Positions 7,913 through 19,900 of a stretch of DNA of 64,000 nt are shown here, one piece after another. Position numbers and translations under genes: made by a program. The stretch's first letter is position 1. Each line of letters opens with the position of its first letter. Source of the DNA: Colwellia psychrerythraea 34H (GTDB taxonomy: Bacteria > Pseudomonadota > Gammaproteobacteria > Enterobacterales > Alteromonadaceae). Below the pieces are notes generated by a model. The model ran no database searches. It saw only the letters and a program-made list of their open reading frames with translations, and was not told the origin of the DNA. The stretch covers positions 3,224,001 to 3,288,000 of the forward strand of contig NC_003910.7 in assembly GCF_000012325.1 (NCBI RefSeq), read 5' to 3'.

Positions 7913-10900
7913 TTATGCTTCAACAAGCGACAGGACAATATCTTTTACTTCGTATATACGTAAGCCATCTTTCGATAAGTTAGCATCGCCGACTAATCTC
8001 ACTTCACCGTCTTCTTTAATGATGTCTGTAATATGCACATCAAGAGACATCTGTTTGTTTAATGGCGTAATTTGACCACGATATTTCCATTTAACTAGGG
8101 TTGCCGGTGCAATAAATCTTGGGTTAGTAAATTGCTTACCTAAATCATTTTCTAATGCGTAGGTTTGCATTAATTCGATAACCGCTTCAACACCCAATGA
8201 GCCAGGCATTACCGGATCTTGGTGGAAGTGATAACGGAAGAACCAGTCTGTTGCATCAATAGTTCGTTCGCCGTGTACATAAGCAATACTCGCTTTACCG
8301 CCGCCTTCAACGATTGAAACGGTATCAATAAAGTTCATTTGACCACCCGCTAATTTGTAATGCGGTTTGTTCGATGGCGCTTGGTATAAAGGCAGATTAG
8401 AATTACTAAGATCGATCACCTTAATGTCTGATTTAGGAGTATTGTTATCAACAAACCAAGGGTGCGTTACTTTACCGTTATCAATACCTAATTGGTTCGT
8501 TAACGCATCTGCACCAAAGTAACCAAAAACGGCCGTACCTTTGTAGAACAAGTCATGACTTTCTAATGACTGAGCAGCAGCACTTTCATTTTTCACATAC
8601 AGCTCAAAAGTGAAGCTTTGTACTATCATACCGCCAGCCATGGTAGTGCTTAATAATACCGATTTATTAACAATGGTTTTATCACGTAAATCTACCTGTT
8701 TGATTAAGTCACCGCTGCCATCAAGGTTGCGGAAGAATAAATCTTTTTCTGGGTATTTAAGTGTGGTGCCCATGTAACCTGAAATAAAGCCATTCGGTTG
8801 TAAGGCAATTTCCATGATTAATGAATAAGGCATCCAGTTATTAACGCTGTTTTTAGTGAAATACCATGCATCACTCGGCACATAGTATTCTGCGATACAG
8901 CTAGAAGTCTTTTTAAGATCTAAACGCTCACCTTGCACTTCGACAACTTGTGTTACGACTTGTAAATCACCACAGGGTGTACGTGGAGGAATACGACCTT
9001 TATACACGTCAAAATCAGGACCAAAACATTTAGAGATATTACCGGTAGCAAATTCAAACATATGCCAAGGTGTAAACGGTGCTTGGTTAGGTACGCGGTT
9101 TTGACCAGCTACCATTGGCGCTTCAAAATGTTGAATTGGTGTTACGCCCTTCTCTTTTGGCGCGATCAAATCAGACACAACTTTCATTAAAGCACGTTCA
9201 GGGTGTTTAAATGGCGCTACACCACGTTCATCTAGTTCAAGATTGGTGTCTGCACTTTTAACTTCGGCATTTGTTACTGGTTGCACCTTGCTTTGTTGAA
9301 GCTGAACATTGTCAGGTAAAGTTACCGGATATGGCGAGTTATCATCTTGTTCAGTGATCATCACTGATAAGTTTTTAAAATCAACAACCGCTTTACCATC
9401 AAGAATAATTTCGATATTCGCTTTTAAGAATGGGTAAGGAGTCATGCCCATTGCGGTTACTTCCATGCGATACGTTAACGTATTGTGCTGCGGAAGTACT
9501 TGGCCACGACAACGTACGGTTTGCGACTCACCTGGCATAGGCTGAAAGCGTGCGTTATTTACATTAGCGTGCATGCCTAATTTAAGCATTAAGAACATCG
9601 CCATTTGACCACAACCTTCACTCATTAATGAGCCGGCCATCACTTGGTCACCTTTAAAGTGACATGGGAAATACCAATGCTGTGGGTCTAAGTCTTTTTG
9701 ACCTTCTAGTAAGCCTAAGCCCCAATGACCGCCTTTTGCATCAATCTTAGTAATGCGCTCTATCATTAAGAATTTCTTAGACGAGAACTTTAATGACGGA
9801 TTACGACCTTGTTGGTTATATTCTTCACCAAAACAACCTGCAACATCACCATCAACCAATTTCATCATGTCAACGTAATCGAAATGCTGTTTGGCTTGTT
9901 TCGCTGCATCAATATTAGTTATTAATGGTGCAAAATCACTTTTAACGGCATTAGCTAATTCTGCTTTATCTTTATCATTTAAGATAACGCCTTTGCCATC
10001 AGCAAGTTCTTCATCAGTGAAGAAACCAGCACAACCATTACGCATGATTAATACTTTTTTATCACCAACATAACAATCGTAGTGAAAGAAGAATAATAAT
10101 TGCTCGCCGTTTCGTGCATATGAGTCGATATGAATTTCATAACGCAGTGTTTCACCACCAAAGGCCATTTCTTCTAAGAAGGTTAATTCACAATCAAGTA
10201 AACGATAAACACGTTCGCCTTTGGCTTGAAAATCAATACCAATATAAGAAATTAATAATAAATCACATTGTCCTGATTCAACCGATACTGACCAAGGAAT
10301 TTGACCATCGATAAGGAACGGCGCATCAACGGGAATATCATACTCAGTGCACATGTATGATTTTTTATATTCATTTACCGTAGCTTCAAGCTCGGTAACA
10401 CGTGAAACTAATAAATAATCTGTGGTCGGTAAACGTACACGACGTGAATAACTGTCGATGATTTTAAACTCATCACCAAAAACTTTCGCGATATCACCTT
10501 CAGCAAATTCAACTAAATCGGCAGTATCCCAAATAATTTCTTCGGGTTTATTAAAGCGCTCTTCAAGTTGTAATGGTGGGTAGCTGTATCCTGCTGGGCC
10601 TTTGATTTTAAAACCAGATTCATTTGCCCACTGCTGGTTTTCCGCTTGTACATTTGAAGAAACAACCGAAAGCTCAGGTGCATGCTGACGTTCATTTACC
10701 GGCTCAGCTGCGCTTGTTGTTGAAACATAAGTCGGCAACCCTGCACTGACATTAGCTTGCATTTCAATCAATTTCGAAATCTGCTGACCTGCCATTTGGC
10801 GAGTATTTAAAAAGGCTTGATGTGTAGCTGATTCTTGGAAAATTTCTTTACTTGCTTGATGTTTAACATCTGCAGGTACTTGCCTCTTGCTTTGGTTATT

Positions 10901-13900
10901 TGCAATAGCAGTATTAGTAACTTTCTTCACTTTTACTCCGGTAACGACCGTTGATCGTGTGTGAGCTTGACTAGATAAATTAGTTGGCTGAGCAGCTTGG
11001 GATAACTTAACTTCAGCTACTTTTGCTTCAGTTAGCTTAGGTTTAATGTTCATGACATTAACCGCCTGTTTAACCTGACGTAAAGGTTGCTTAGTAAAAG
11101 CTTGCTTAATCGCCGTCATTGCCGGTGCTTTAACGTTAGCAATGATGTCTGCAAAAATGGCCTTGCCACCTAAACTAATATTTTTAATTAGTTTAGGACG
11201 TTGTTTGCCTGTTGGAGGAGGCGCTGCTTGATGGGCTAGCTTGCTCGATGACAAAATAAGGTGCGCACAGCTTTCATCTTTACCTAAGCCATTCACGGCT
11301 ATATGAGACGCGACATGAGAGGTTAAGCGCTCTTCATTCAACACTTTATCATCTAACAAGAGTGCTGTTTTAATAATACTGGCAACACCACTGGCATTAA
11401 ACGTATGACCAATATTGCTTTTAACACTGCTAATCACTTTGCCTGCATACAATGCTGGTAGTGCTTGAGCTTCTGCTATATTTTCAGCACTAAAACCACT
11501 GGCATGTGCTTCAACACTCGTAATATCTGCGCTGTTAAGCCCTGCAATGTTCAGTGAAGCGCTTGCGGCCTTAGTGATGGCCGCAGCATCTTTACCATTG
11601 GCAAAACTAATACCGTCTATGGTGGCGTAAATACTTTGCTCTGCAACTTGGATGACTTTAGACAGGGGTTTAACGACAAACGCACCTGCCCCTTCACCTA
11701 CTCGCCATGTATTTTGTTCAAGGACATTTGCTGAGGTTGCAGAATTTGTTGAGACTGAGCCTGTTTCTACCTGCCCCTTTTCTACCGGACCGAAGTGTTG
11801 TCTTAAGGTAATATTTTCTACTGAGCCAGCTAAATCAACCGAGGCTATAATCACGGCATCAATGTCTGATGTTTGGAATAAGTTCTCAGCCAATTCTACG
11901 CAACGATAAACTGAGTTTTCTTCCGCAGAAAGCGTTATCGCAGGACCGGTAAAATCCCATAATGCTGAAATACGTGACGCCATAATATTACCAATAAACG
12001 AGGTATATTGATTAAGCTGCGCCGCGTGAGCAACGCCATTTTTAGCGATATTGGTTAATGTTTCACGTTGCTCTGAGTTAAGCGTAACGCCTTGCTGTAA
12101 TAAACTTTCTTCAATTTGTGTGCTTAAGTTAACGCGACCTCGGTATTGATGCAGCTCGAGTTCGATACCCATAGCTACAAGTACCGCAACGTTGCTACCT
12201 TCTTTAAGTCCTGCATCTTTCGCTGCATTATCAGCAACTTTCATCATCATCAGTTGCTGGGGAATTAAACAGTCTTGCTCGTTAGGTGGCACTTTGAAAC
12301 GTAAAAAATCAATATCAAAGTTTTCAACATAGCCGCCCTGAGGTGCTTTACTAAGCTGCAAGGCATTCATCACATCAGTATCGTTATCAATGCCTTTCCA
12401 ACGATTCGTCGGTAATTCTCTGAAAGTATTATCATTAGTTTCGATAAGTGTTTTAAAACTAGCAAGATCTTCAGCACCACCAAAATGAGCATCCATACCA
12501 ATAATGGCGAGCGGCTCACGTGGTTTGGCTTTTACCGTAATAGGCTCAAGTTGCTGTGTGGGTTGTTGTAAAACTAAATGAGCATTAGAGCCACCAAAAC
12601 CAAATACACTGACACCAGCGGTTCTTGGCTTGTTTGCACTGTTAGCAGGAACTGGCCAATCGATAGTATCTGTTGGCATTTGTGCGCCGCCTAAATAACC
12701 TTTTTTAGAGCTTAATGGCTCGTTTAAGTTAATGGTTGCGGGGATTTTTGCTTCATTAAGTGCCCAAATCGCTTTAGTCATACCCGGCATACCTGCCGCG
12801 GTAAGTAAGTGACCTAAGTTAGATTTGACTGAGCCAAGCAAAGGCTTATTGCCATTTTCTCTTGGGAAACGGCTGAAGAAGGTATCCATAGAGCCAAGTT
12901 CTACGTTATCGCCTTTTGGTGTGCCAGTAGCATGACATTCAATGTAATCTACATCACGTGGGTCAACCGCTGCATCTTCATAGGCACGTTCATAAACAAG
13001 CACTTGCCCTTTAGTATTTGGGCTAAGAACAAATTCACCTTTACCGTCATTTGATAAAGCACCACCTTTGATAATCGCATGAATTTTATCACCGTCACGT
13101 ACCGCATCACTATGGCGTTTTAATACCATCATGCCTGCACCTTCACCGGCAAATAAGCCTTGAGAGTTTTTATCAAACGGGGCATGAATATTGTTAGCTG
13201 GGTAGGCTTGAAAGATTGAGAACCCCATATTAACAAACATAGGATCAGAGCCTGATACCGCACCTGCTAGCATCATGTCAGCTTTACCAGTATGCAAGTA
13301 ATCGCAAGCCAATTTTACCGAATAACAGCTTGATGCACAGGCTGCGTCAAGCGCAAAGTGTGTACCACCAAGACCCGCAGCTTTCGCTAAAAGCGCCGCA
13401 GGGTAACCCGCAACCAGCGCATTATCTGCATGAATATTATTGGTCGAAATATCAGTATCAGAAAAATGACTTAACTGAAAATCTTTATCGATACCGGCTT
13501 TTAATGCGTTATCGACAACTTGGTGATACAACGGCATAAATAAGTGATTAGACGACTTGGTTGGAAACGATAAGTTTCCTAAAATAACGCCACATTGCTC
13601 AAGCTTATCACTGCCCCAATAACCTGCGTCGGTTAATGCTTGTTGGGTAACATACAAAGCCCACTTATTTAGATCATCTAGTTGATTTAGGTACTCTTCA
13701 CTCAGCGGTGCGGTTAAACCAGCAGTGTTCTGAATAAATGATGTTGCATCAAAATTGAAATCTCGAATATAACCACCGTGCACACAGTAAAATTTATCTG
13801 TGTCGCCTTTTTTTCCGGTGTATTTTTCAGGGTCAACACCCATTTGTTCTTTGGTTGCTTTACTGCGACAATCCTGTTTCTTCAGCAATTGCTGCCAAAA

Positions 13901-13963
13901 TTCTTCTGGTGCAGAAGATCCTGGGAATAAATTAGCAATACCTACTACGGCAATATTTTCCAT
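7913..13963 (-). CDS. pfaC: PfaC, PUFA synthase subunit (KS-CLF-DH-DH)
   Basis: About 2016 residues. Order: an active ketosynthase with Cys209 in LDAACASSC (residues about 1-450); a second ketosynthase-like chain-length-factor domain (about 475-900) that lacks the Cys (SAEENSVYRC); a variable linker (about 900-1150); then two FabA-like dehydratase/isomerase regions with His1435 (PCHFKGDQVMAG) and His1912 (YHFHQDPVMPG). It condenses and dehydrates/isomerises intermediates to place the cis double bonds of EPA/DHA. I use the ATG at 13963, preceded by GAGGAAAGT; the open frame extends 16 codons upstream into a repeat and has no ribosome site there. Confidence 0.97.
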   Translation of the reverse strand: MENIAVVGIANLFPGSSAPEEFWQQLLKKQDCRSKATKEQMGVDPEKYTGKKGDTDKFYCVHGGYIRDFNFDATSFIQNTAGLTAPLSEEYLNQLDDLNKWALYVTQQALTDAGYWGSDKLEQCGVILGNLSFPTKSSNHLFMPLYHQVVDNALKAGIDKDFQLSHFSDTDISTNNIHADNALVAGYPAALLAKAAGLGGTHFALDAACASSCYSVKLACDYLHTGKADMMLAGAVSGSDPMFVNMGFSIFQAYPANNIHAPFDKNSQGLFAGEGAGMMVLKRHSDAVRDGDKIHAIIKGGALSNDGKGEFVLSPNTKGQVLVYERAYEDAAVDPRDVDYIECHATGTPKGDNVELGSMDTFFSRFPRENGNKPLLGSVKSNLGHLLTAAGMPGMTKAIWALNEAKIPATINLNEPLSSKKGYLGGAQMPTDTIDWPVPANSANKPRTAGVSVFGFGGSNAHLVLQQPTQQLEPITVKAKPREPLAIIGMDAHFGGAEDLASFKTLIETNDNTFRELPTNRWKGIDNDTDVMNALQLSKAPQGGYVENFDIDFLRFKVPPNEQDCLIPQQLMMMKVADNAAKDAGLKEGSNVAVLVAMGIELELHQYRGRVNLSTQIEESLLQQGVTLNSEQRETLTNIAKNGVAHAAQLNQYTSFIGNIMASRISALWDFTGPAITLSAEENSVYRCVELAENLFQTSDIDAVIIASVDLAGSVENITLRQHFGPVEKGQVETGSVSTNSATSANVLEQNTWRVGEGAGAFVVKPLSKVIQVAEQSIYATIDGISFANGKDAAAITKAASASLNIAGLNSADITSVEAHASGFSAENIAEAQALPALYAGKVISSVKSNIGHTFNASGVASIIKTALLLDDKVLNEERLTSHVASHIAVNGLGKDESCAHLILSSSKLAHQAAPPPTGKQRPKLIKNISLGGKAIFADIIANVKAPAMTAIKQAFTKQPLRQVKQAVNVMNIKPKLTEAKVAEVKLSQAAQPTNLSSQAHTRSTVVTGVKVKKVTNTAIANNQSKRQVPADVKHQASKEIFQESATHQAFLNTRQMAGQQISKLIEMQANVSAGLPTYVSTTSAAEPVNERQHAPELSVVSSNVQAENQQWANESGFKIKGPAGYSYPPLQLEERFNKPEEIIWDTADLVEFAEGDIAKVFGDEFKIIDSYSRRVRLPTTDYLLVSRVTELEATVNEYKKSYMCTEYDIPVDAPFLIDGQIPWSVSVESGQCDLLLISYIGIDFQAKGERVYRLLDCELTFLEEMAFGGETLRYEIHIDSYARNGEQLLFFFHYDCYVGDKKVLIMRNGCAGFFTDEELADGKGVILNDKDKAELANAVKSDFAPLITNIDAAKQAKQHFDYVDMMKLVDGDVAGCFGEEYNQQGRNPSLKFSSKKFLMIERITKIDAKGGHWGLGLLEGQKDLDPQHWYFPCHFKGDQVMAGSLMSEGCGQMAMFLMLKLGMHANVNNARFQPMPGESQTVRCRGQVLPQHNTLTYRMEVTAMGMTPYPFLKANIEIILDGKAVVDFKNLSVMITEQDDNSPYPVTLPDNVQLQQSKVQPVTNAEVKSADTNLELDERGVAPFKHPERALMKVVSDLIAPKEKGVTPIQHFEAPMVAGQNRVPNQAPFTPWHMFEFATGNISKCFGPDFDVYKGRIPPRTPCGDLQVVTQVVEVQGERLDLKKTSSCIAEYYVPSDAWYFTKNSVNNWMPYSLIMEIALQPNGFISGYMGTTLKYPEKDLFFRNLDGSGDLIKQVDLRDKTIVNKSVLLSTTMAGGMIVQSFTFELYVKNESAAAQSLESHDLFYKGTAVFGYFGADALTNQLGIDNGKVTHPWFVDNNTPKSDIKVIDLSNSNLPLYQAPSNKPHYKLAGGQMNFIDTVSIVEGGGKASIAYVHGERTIDATDWFFRYHFHQDPVMPGSLGVEAVIELMQTYALENDLGKQFTNPRFIAPATLVKWKYRGQITPLNKQMSLDVHITDIIKEDGEVRLVGDANLSKDGLRIYEVKDIVLSLVEA

Positions 13964-14006
13964 ACTTTCCTCGAAAAGTTTTATAAAACTTTTAAGCGTT
14001 TTATAC

Positions 14007-14124
14007 GTCATACCCGAGATTTTTTGTCGGGTATCCAGTTTGTTTTTCTCTGCTACGCCATTAATTAGGCAATAGCCGTAGAGCTAAGTGCAATGGTTCC
14101 CCGACTAGACACTTCGGGGATGAC
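14007..14124. repeat. 118-bp inverted-end repeat between pfaB and pfaC
   Basis: Ends GTCATACCCGA and TCGGGGATGAC are inverted and match the 105-bp elements upstream of pfaD; the middle differs. It occupies the pfaB-pfaC junction, so it should be present in any pfaABC transcript. Confidence 0.8.
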
Positions 14125-14153
14125 GACTGCAAGAGATGTACCCTGCAAACTAG

Positions 14154-14234
14154 CGTCATATCCAAGATTTCTTGTCAGACGTGGCACGGATGCCACTTAT
14201 TAGACAATGCATGGAGCACATTGTCCTATATCCA
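14154..14234. repeat. 80-bp repeat downstream of pfaB (copy B)
   Basis: Same unit as 7823-7902, including CCACTTATTAGACAATGCAT and the GACAAT/ATTGTC hairpin. Its position just after the pfaB stop mirrors the other copy's position after pfaC. Confidence 0.75.
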
Positions 14235-14254
14235 CTATCTCTTATATTTTTCTT

Positions 14255-16957
14255 TTAAGCTTGTGGCTTTTTCACAATAATTGAGCCATTAAATAAGCGG
14301 TGAAGATCTAGTTTCACCCCGTGACTAACCAATTTTGCAACGGCTCTCACATACGTTAACTCGTCACTTGTGCCCTTTGCATTCACTGGCACTGATACTC
14401 GTGCTTTATGAGCAACTTGATTAGGTTCTTTATTAGAGAGGCCATTTTTACTGCTATCGTCAAAATCTAAAATTTTATCTACCCAGCTGCACAACGAGCG
14501 CCCTGGTCCCATTTCAATAAATACCCGCGCACCTTTATCGTGCATGGTGTTAATTAAACGGGGGAAATCTACTCGGTCGCATAAACACTTAGCAACACTG
14601 TGAGCAATCGCTTTGCTCATTTGTGGTACGGGTAAGTAACAAGAGCTTGAATACATTTTAGTTTTTAAGCGCGCAGTAACGTCCATGGTATAAAGTTCAA
14701 CCATGTCGTCATATTCAATTTTTGCTGGTGCACTGTGAATTGCATTTGCCATGTTAAGTGGCATAGCACGTACACCAAGTTTTTTAATAACGCGTAGACA
14801 ATCGGCTGGATAACCACCTAATAATAAACTGTCTGGCGTATTAACTATGGTGCAATAAACACGTTCTTCATCTTCACTGGCAGCGATAACTTCATCTAAC
14901 GTTGCTTTAATGGTGTAGGTTTCCCAAATCAACTCATCTAGACTTTCAGCTTGGTCATTGCTAGGGCTATTAGTAGGACTACTTGTCGAACTAGGAAGCC
15001 CCCAATGCTCACGTAAAGTTAGCAAGTCACCACATAAACGTTGATTGAAGGTATCTGAATTAGCTAAACGTGCGCTCATCAATCCTGGTTGTTGCCATGC
15101 ACCCAATGCAGCGTACATACTGACTTCACCCATGCTGTAACCTGTAGCAAAGTCTGCCTTTACCTTAAAGACGTTTTCAAATACTTTAGTGAATACACAC
15201 GCAAAACCAACGCCTGCTTCTGCAATATCAGCCAACTTACCACGGAGGTTTAAATCAAGCTGTTTTAATGCTTTAAAATCAGGACGAATTATGGACCGGG
15301 GATTTAATAATTTATCTTTTAAACTTGCGCCAATATCGTCGGCTAAGTTAGCAACATCTTGGTGTATTTCAGGAAAAAGGTGGAATAAATCACGTCCTAA
15401 ACCGACATACGTTGCACCAATGCCCGGATATAAAAATGAAACATTATTAGTCGCTGATTCACTATTATTAACAGGGCTAGCACTAAAATAGCTGCCTTTT
15501 GGCGTTCGCCATTCTTGCTGATTATTCTTATCAGAATTAACATCAGAAAATGCTGCAGGAACACCGGCTTTAGCGAGTTTTATTTCTTTGCTTAGTTCTT
15601 CTATCGATTCAGACAATAAGGCAATCGTATAACGACTGCTATTGCCTTTAGACTGTTCAAAACGCGTTAAAGCAATATCTTTAAGTGATGTTCTACTCTG
15701 TTCAGCCTTCTCTTCAAGGTTACCTTTAAAAGTAGCTTCAAGCTCATCTTCAAGATCAATTAACTGAGTTAATAAATTAGGTAAATCCTCTGCGCCAATT
15801 AATACTAGCTGTAAATCACTACAGGCAATAAAACCATTACTGCGAATATCGCTTGCAGCATGTTTACCATCAATAAGACCAACCTGCTCTTCTTGCAGGA
15901 TAATATGACAATAATCATGATTATTGTCTGAAACGGTTAAACAACTGTACGCGCCAAAGTGGGCATTACCATTAGGCTGTGGATACCATGGACGAGCCTC
16001 TGTTGGAAAGTAACAGCTTGAGCTTTGCCATTTTTCAAGTTCACTGGCTTGTGGTTGTTGCCAATCAGTAATGGCAGGAATATAACGTTGTTGCAGTGCA
16101 ATAACGGTACGTAACAAACCTAACACTTCAGAAAAGCCAGCCCCTTCTCCGGTAACACTACGTGCACAAGAGATAGCCGTATTTAATGCTTCATTGGCAT
16201 CTTCACTCATTACTGCTTTATTGGCACCATCTATTAAATAATGGCTCAATAAACCTTTTGTTTCAGCAAGCGAAGCATCTTTATTTGATAACGCAGAAAC
16301 TTCAAGCAAACCAATATCTGTTGCATTGACTTGCGCTTTATCTAACGCTGCAGCAGTAACACTAGTTATATCGCTCCCCGTGGCAAAACCTTTTATCCGC
16401 GAATAGACATAACAGTGATGAGTTTGTGCAAACGTTGCAGGTGCAAATAATAATGCAGCAATACCGCGACACGCTTGATAAGCGCTAAAGTTTTGATCAT
16501 ATGAGATGGTCGCCAGCTCTTGGCAAACATCACTGCCATTTTGCTTATCGCTTAAACTAAGTAAATTAATACCAAGCAAGGCTACCAAGAAATTTTGCTC
16601 AATCAACGTATCTATTTGTTGTAGTGCGCTAGCTAACGAAGTAACAACAATAACATTTTCAATATCAATGACTATATTTTCACTGTCGTGCATTAGCACA
16701 ACAACTTTGATATCAGCGCTACTGACTTGATTAGCAAGTGCCATACGCTCAACCGTTGCTGAACAGCTTAGCTTGAGTGTTGTATTTTCCTTGTCTGATA
16801 TTTCAGCTTGATCTAGGCTCTTACCTGAGATATTCCCTGAAAGTTTGCCGAGGTATAGCGCACGTTCAACCCGATCAATATCGGTTTGAACGCTCTGTTC
16901 ATTTTCAAACTGAGCATCTAAACCAATAATGGCCGTTTTATAATGATTGTTAACCAT
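14255..16957 (-). CDS. pfaB: PfaB, PUFA synthase acyltransferase subunit
   Basis: 900 residues. The N-terminal half (to about 400) is a degenerate ketosynthase-like region without the catalytic Cys motif; the C-terminal half is an acyltransferase with FLYPGIGATYVGLGR and active-site Ser608 in GYSMGE. PfaB is needed for PUFA synthesis, and published work on Shewanella and Moritella links it to whether EPA or DHA is made. Its ATG overlaps the pfaA stop by one base (TAATG), so translation is probably coupled. A 291-bp repeat-bearing gap separates it from pfaC. Confidence 0.96.
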   Translation of the reverse strand: MVNNHYKTAIIGLDAQFENEQSVQTDIDRVERALYLGKLSGNISGKSLDQAEISDKENTTLKLSCSATVERMALANQVSSADIKVVVLMHDSENIVIDIENVIVVTSLASALQQIDTLIEQNFLVALLGINLLSLSDKQNGSDVCQELATISYDQNFSAYQACRGIAALLFAPATFAQTHHCYVYSRIKGFATGSDITSVTAAALDKAQVNATDIGLLEVSALSNKDASLAETKGLLSHYLIDGANKAVMSEDANEALNTAISCARSVTGEGAGFSEVLGLLRTVIALQQRYIPAITDWQQPQASELEKWQSSSCYFPTEARPWYPQPNGNAHFGAYSCLTVSDNNHDYCHIILQEEQVGLIDGKHAASDIRSNGFIACSDLQLVLIGAEDLPNLLTQLIDLEDELEATFKGNLEEKAEQSRTSLKDIALTRFEQSKGNSSRYTIALLSESIEELSKEIKLAKAGVPAAFSDVNSDKNNQQEWRTPKGSYFSASPVNNSESATNNVSFLYPGIGATYVGLGRDLFHLFPEIHQDVANLADDIGASLKDKLLNPRSIIRPDFKALKQLDLNLRGKLADIAEAGVGFACVFTKVFENVFKVKADFATGYSMGEVSMYAALGAWQQPGLMSARLANSDTFNQRLCGDLLTLREHWGLPSSTSSPTNSPSNDQAESLDELIWETYTIKATLDEVIAASEDEERVYCTIVNTPDSLLLGGYPADCLRVIKKLGVRAMPLNMANAIHSAPAKIEYDDMVELYTMDVTARLKTKMYSSSCYLPVPQMSKAIAHSVAKCLCDRVDFPRLINTMHDKGARVFIEMGPGRSLCSWVDKILDFDDSSKNGLSNKEPNQVAHKARVSVPVNAKGTSDELTYVRAVAKLVSHGVKLDLHRLFNGSIIVKKPQA

Positions 16958-19900
16958 TACGCACTTGCCTCACTTTCACTTTGCTTAGCTTTCGGTGTAG
17001 TTTTCGGTGCCTTTTTAGGTAGGAATAAGTCATTTAAGTTAGCACTAGCCGTCACTTTGGCAGATTTTATCTCACTGAGTAATCGATTGTTTTCATCAAT
17101 CATTTCAATGTCAGCCACTAAAGAACCACGTTGCTTTCCTTTGCCTGAGCTTTTCACTACCGTTAATTTAAGGTAGAAGTTTTCACCAAGACTGACGTCA
17201 CGGTATACCGTCCAACTTTGCGTACTTGACGGTAAGCTACCTAAACCTAATTGCTTTTTAGCCCAAACTAACATGGCTTGATAAGCGATATCATTGGCAA
17301 AAATGTTCGAGTGTTCGCTTGCACTATTCAACGGGCTAATCGGGAACTCGCCTTGCTTAAGACTTGCCACTGCTGGTACTTGGCATTTCAATAATAGACC
17401 TTGCTCATTACACGCAAGTATTGCCTTAATTCCTTGCAGGCTTTCACCGTGGAATAAAGTACCATTAGTATATAAAGCGCCTGCTTCTTCAGTGCTCGAA
17501 AGTACTGTTTCCGGAAGTAATTCTGGTAAAGCTTCAGGTAATATAAGTTCAACCGTTGGCGCTTCTTTTCTTTCCGCTTTAGCGACTAATGTCAGCTGAG
17601 CGCCATAATGAAATACTGGTTTACCCTGCTCATTAGTACTTGAAATTTTAGTGTCTACTACTAAGCTTTCACCCTCAACTTGAGCAATCATATCGATTGA
17701 ATATTCTGTTGCTTCACTGCCATCAAAGATGATGCCTTTAAACAACTTATAGTTTGCTAGTCCTTGATAATGAAATGCTGGGTAAGCAACCATTGCGGCT
17801 TCACTCATCCATGCTATGGCGCACACGGTTGGTAATACTTTGTCATCACCAATGGTGTGGTCAGCTAAAAAGGTATTGTTAGTCGCTAAAAGTGTTTTAT
17901 TAACACGGCTAGTTAAGCGACTAACTTGTGGCTTTTTTACAGATGCATCCTTAGCTGTATCCTTCGACAAATCATTACCAACAAGGATTTGTGCACAACG
18001 GTTAGTATCTGCAGCGAGTTCACTTACCAATAATTTAGCGCCTGCATCAAGTGGAATAATATAAACACCACGGTCGTTAAACATACGTTTAAGCTCTGGT
18101 GTTACCATGCCACCATCCCAAGGTCCCCAGTTGAAGCTTAGTACTTGAGCACTTGGATTTAATGCTTTAAAACGGTAAGCCGTTTTATTTAAAATATCAT
18201 TAGCGATGGAGTAATCAGATTGCCCTGGGTTACCATAAAAACCAGCCGCTGATGAAAATAACACTAAGTGTTTAATATTTTCGGCATTGGTTGCTGCTAA
18301 TAAAGACAATAAACCATCTATTTTCGTTGTGTATACCGCGTTAAATTCTTCAAGCGTTTTTTGCTCAATAAACTTGTCCGCTAAGACACCCGCACCATGA
18401 ATGATGCCCGTAACTTGTAAGGAACCTTGACCTAAGGTTTTTAGTAAAGGCTGAACCGCAGCGCTAACACTTACACTATTCGTCACGTCGGCAGCAGCGT
18501 AATGTGCTTGCCCGCCTGCCGCTTTAATTGCCGCTAAGGTTTGCGCAATTTCACGATTAGCTAATACCGGACGTACAAACTGAGTCACTTTAACTGGTGT
18601 TGGTTTTTCGCCGCTTGCAATCAATGCTTGCATCGCTGCTTTTTTCAAAGCAACTTCATCACTAATGCCTTGTGCCCAGCTTGGCTCGTTGTCATCAAAG
18701 GATGAACGACCTAATAAAATAAACTTAGCTTGGTACTGTTTGGCAATTTCGATAACGCAATGTGCTGTAACCCCCTTTGCGCCACCGCTTACCAAAAATA
18801 CCGAGTCACTGTTAATTGCTGTGTTTGACCCTTTAGCAATTGGTGTTAGTGCATAACTATCGGTAACCACACCAGATAGCGTTAGACGTGAGCCAATGTT
18901 ATTACTCAGGTTATCGGTATCATGTGCTACTTCAACAATACTGCCGTCAATATCAAGTAACTCATCATTGATGATAGTTGCTGCTTTATCTGCTGCTAAT
19001 TTACTTGATAAATCGATAATTCGACAGAAAACACTGCCTTCGCCAGCGTTCCATTCATGGTTGATGGTTTTAACTAAGCCCGCTAAACCTGCTTGCACTA
19101 AGTCGGCTTTCACATTGGCTTTAACTTGTTGCGTACCACTATCAGCATCACCATTAGAAAAGCCTAAAGCGCCACCTTGGCGAGTTACCACAACAAAAGA
19201 AGCACGTGCATTAGTCGCTAACTTTACATTCGACAACTTAGCTAATACGAAGGCTAACATTAAGCCTTGTTTTGCCGCTTCTGGGTATTCGATAGCATCA
19301 ACAGTATTTGCTGCTTGTAAGTAAATAACTGCGTCTAATTGTGCTGTTTTCTCAATGATGTCTTTTACTTGAGCTTCATCAAGTGTTTTATCATGAGTAC
19401 CAATTTCAACAACATTTACTGCTGTAGCAAACGCTTTTTTCGAATGGCTGACCACCCAATTAGGTTTTAATGCCGTAACTTGCCAACCTGCTTTGATCAG
19501 TTGAGCACTTAACGCCACGGCTGCGCCACTGCCATCATCAACAACTAACGCGTTAGCGCCTGATTGTTTGCCTTCACCAGTAACATCTTGAACAATTTTG
19601 TTCACTGAAGATAATGCTGTTAGTTCAACAGTTGCACTAGGTGCGCCTTGAAAGTTAACCGCTGTTTCTACTGACCTACCATTTGCAAGAACAGCAGCAG
19701 GGACAGTGGTTTTAACACCTGTTCCTTTAGGGTCAGTCGGATCCGTTGGCGATACTTTACTTTGCATGTAACTTACGATTTCACCTAAGGTACGTAACTC
19801 AGCTAAATCTTCTGGATTAAGCTCTGGTAAGTCAGGAATAGTTTCCTGAACAGCACCGAGAATTTCAACACGTTTGATTGAGTCGATACCTAAGTCTGCT

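Noticed and set aside
13964..14011. Upstream 16-codon extension of PfaC
   Set aside because: It lies partly in the 118-bp repeat and lacks a ribosome site, while the ATG at 13963 has GAGGAAAGT.
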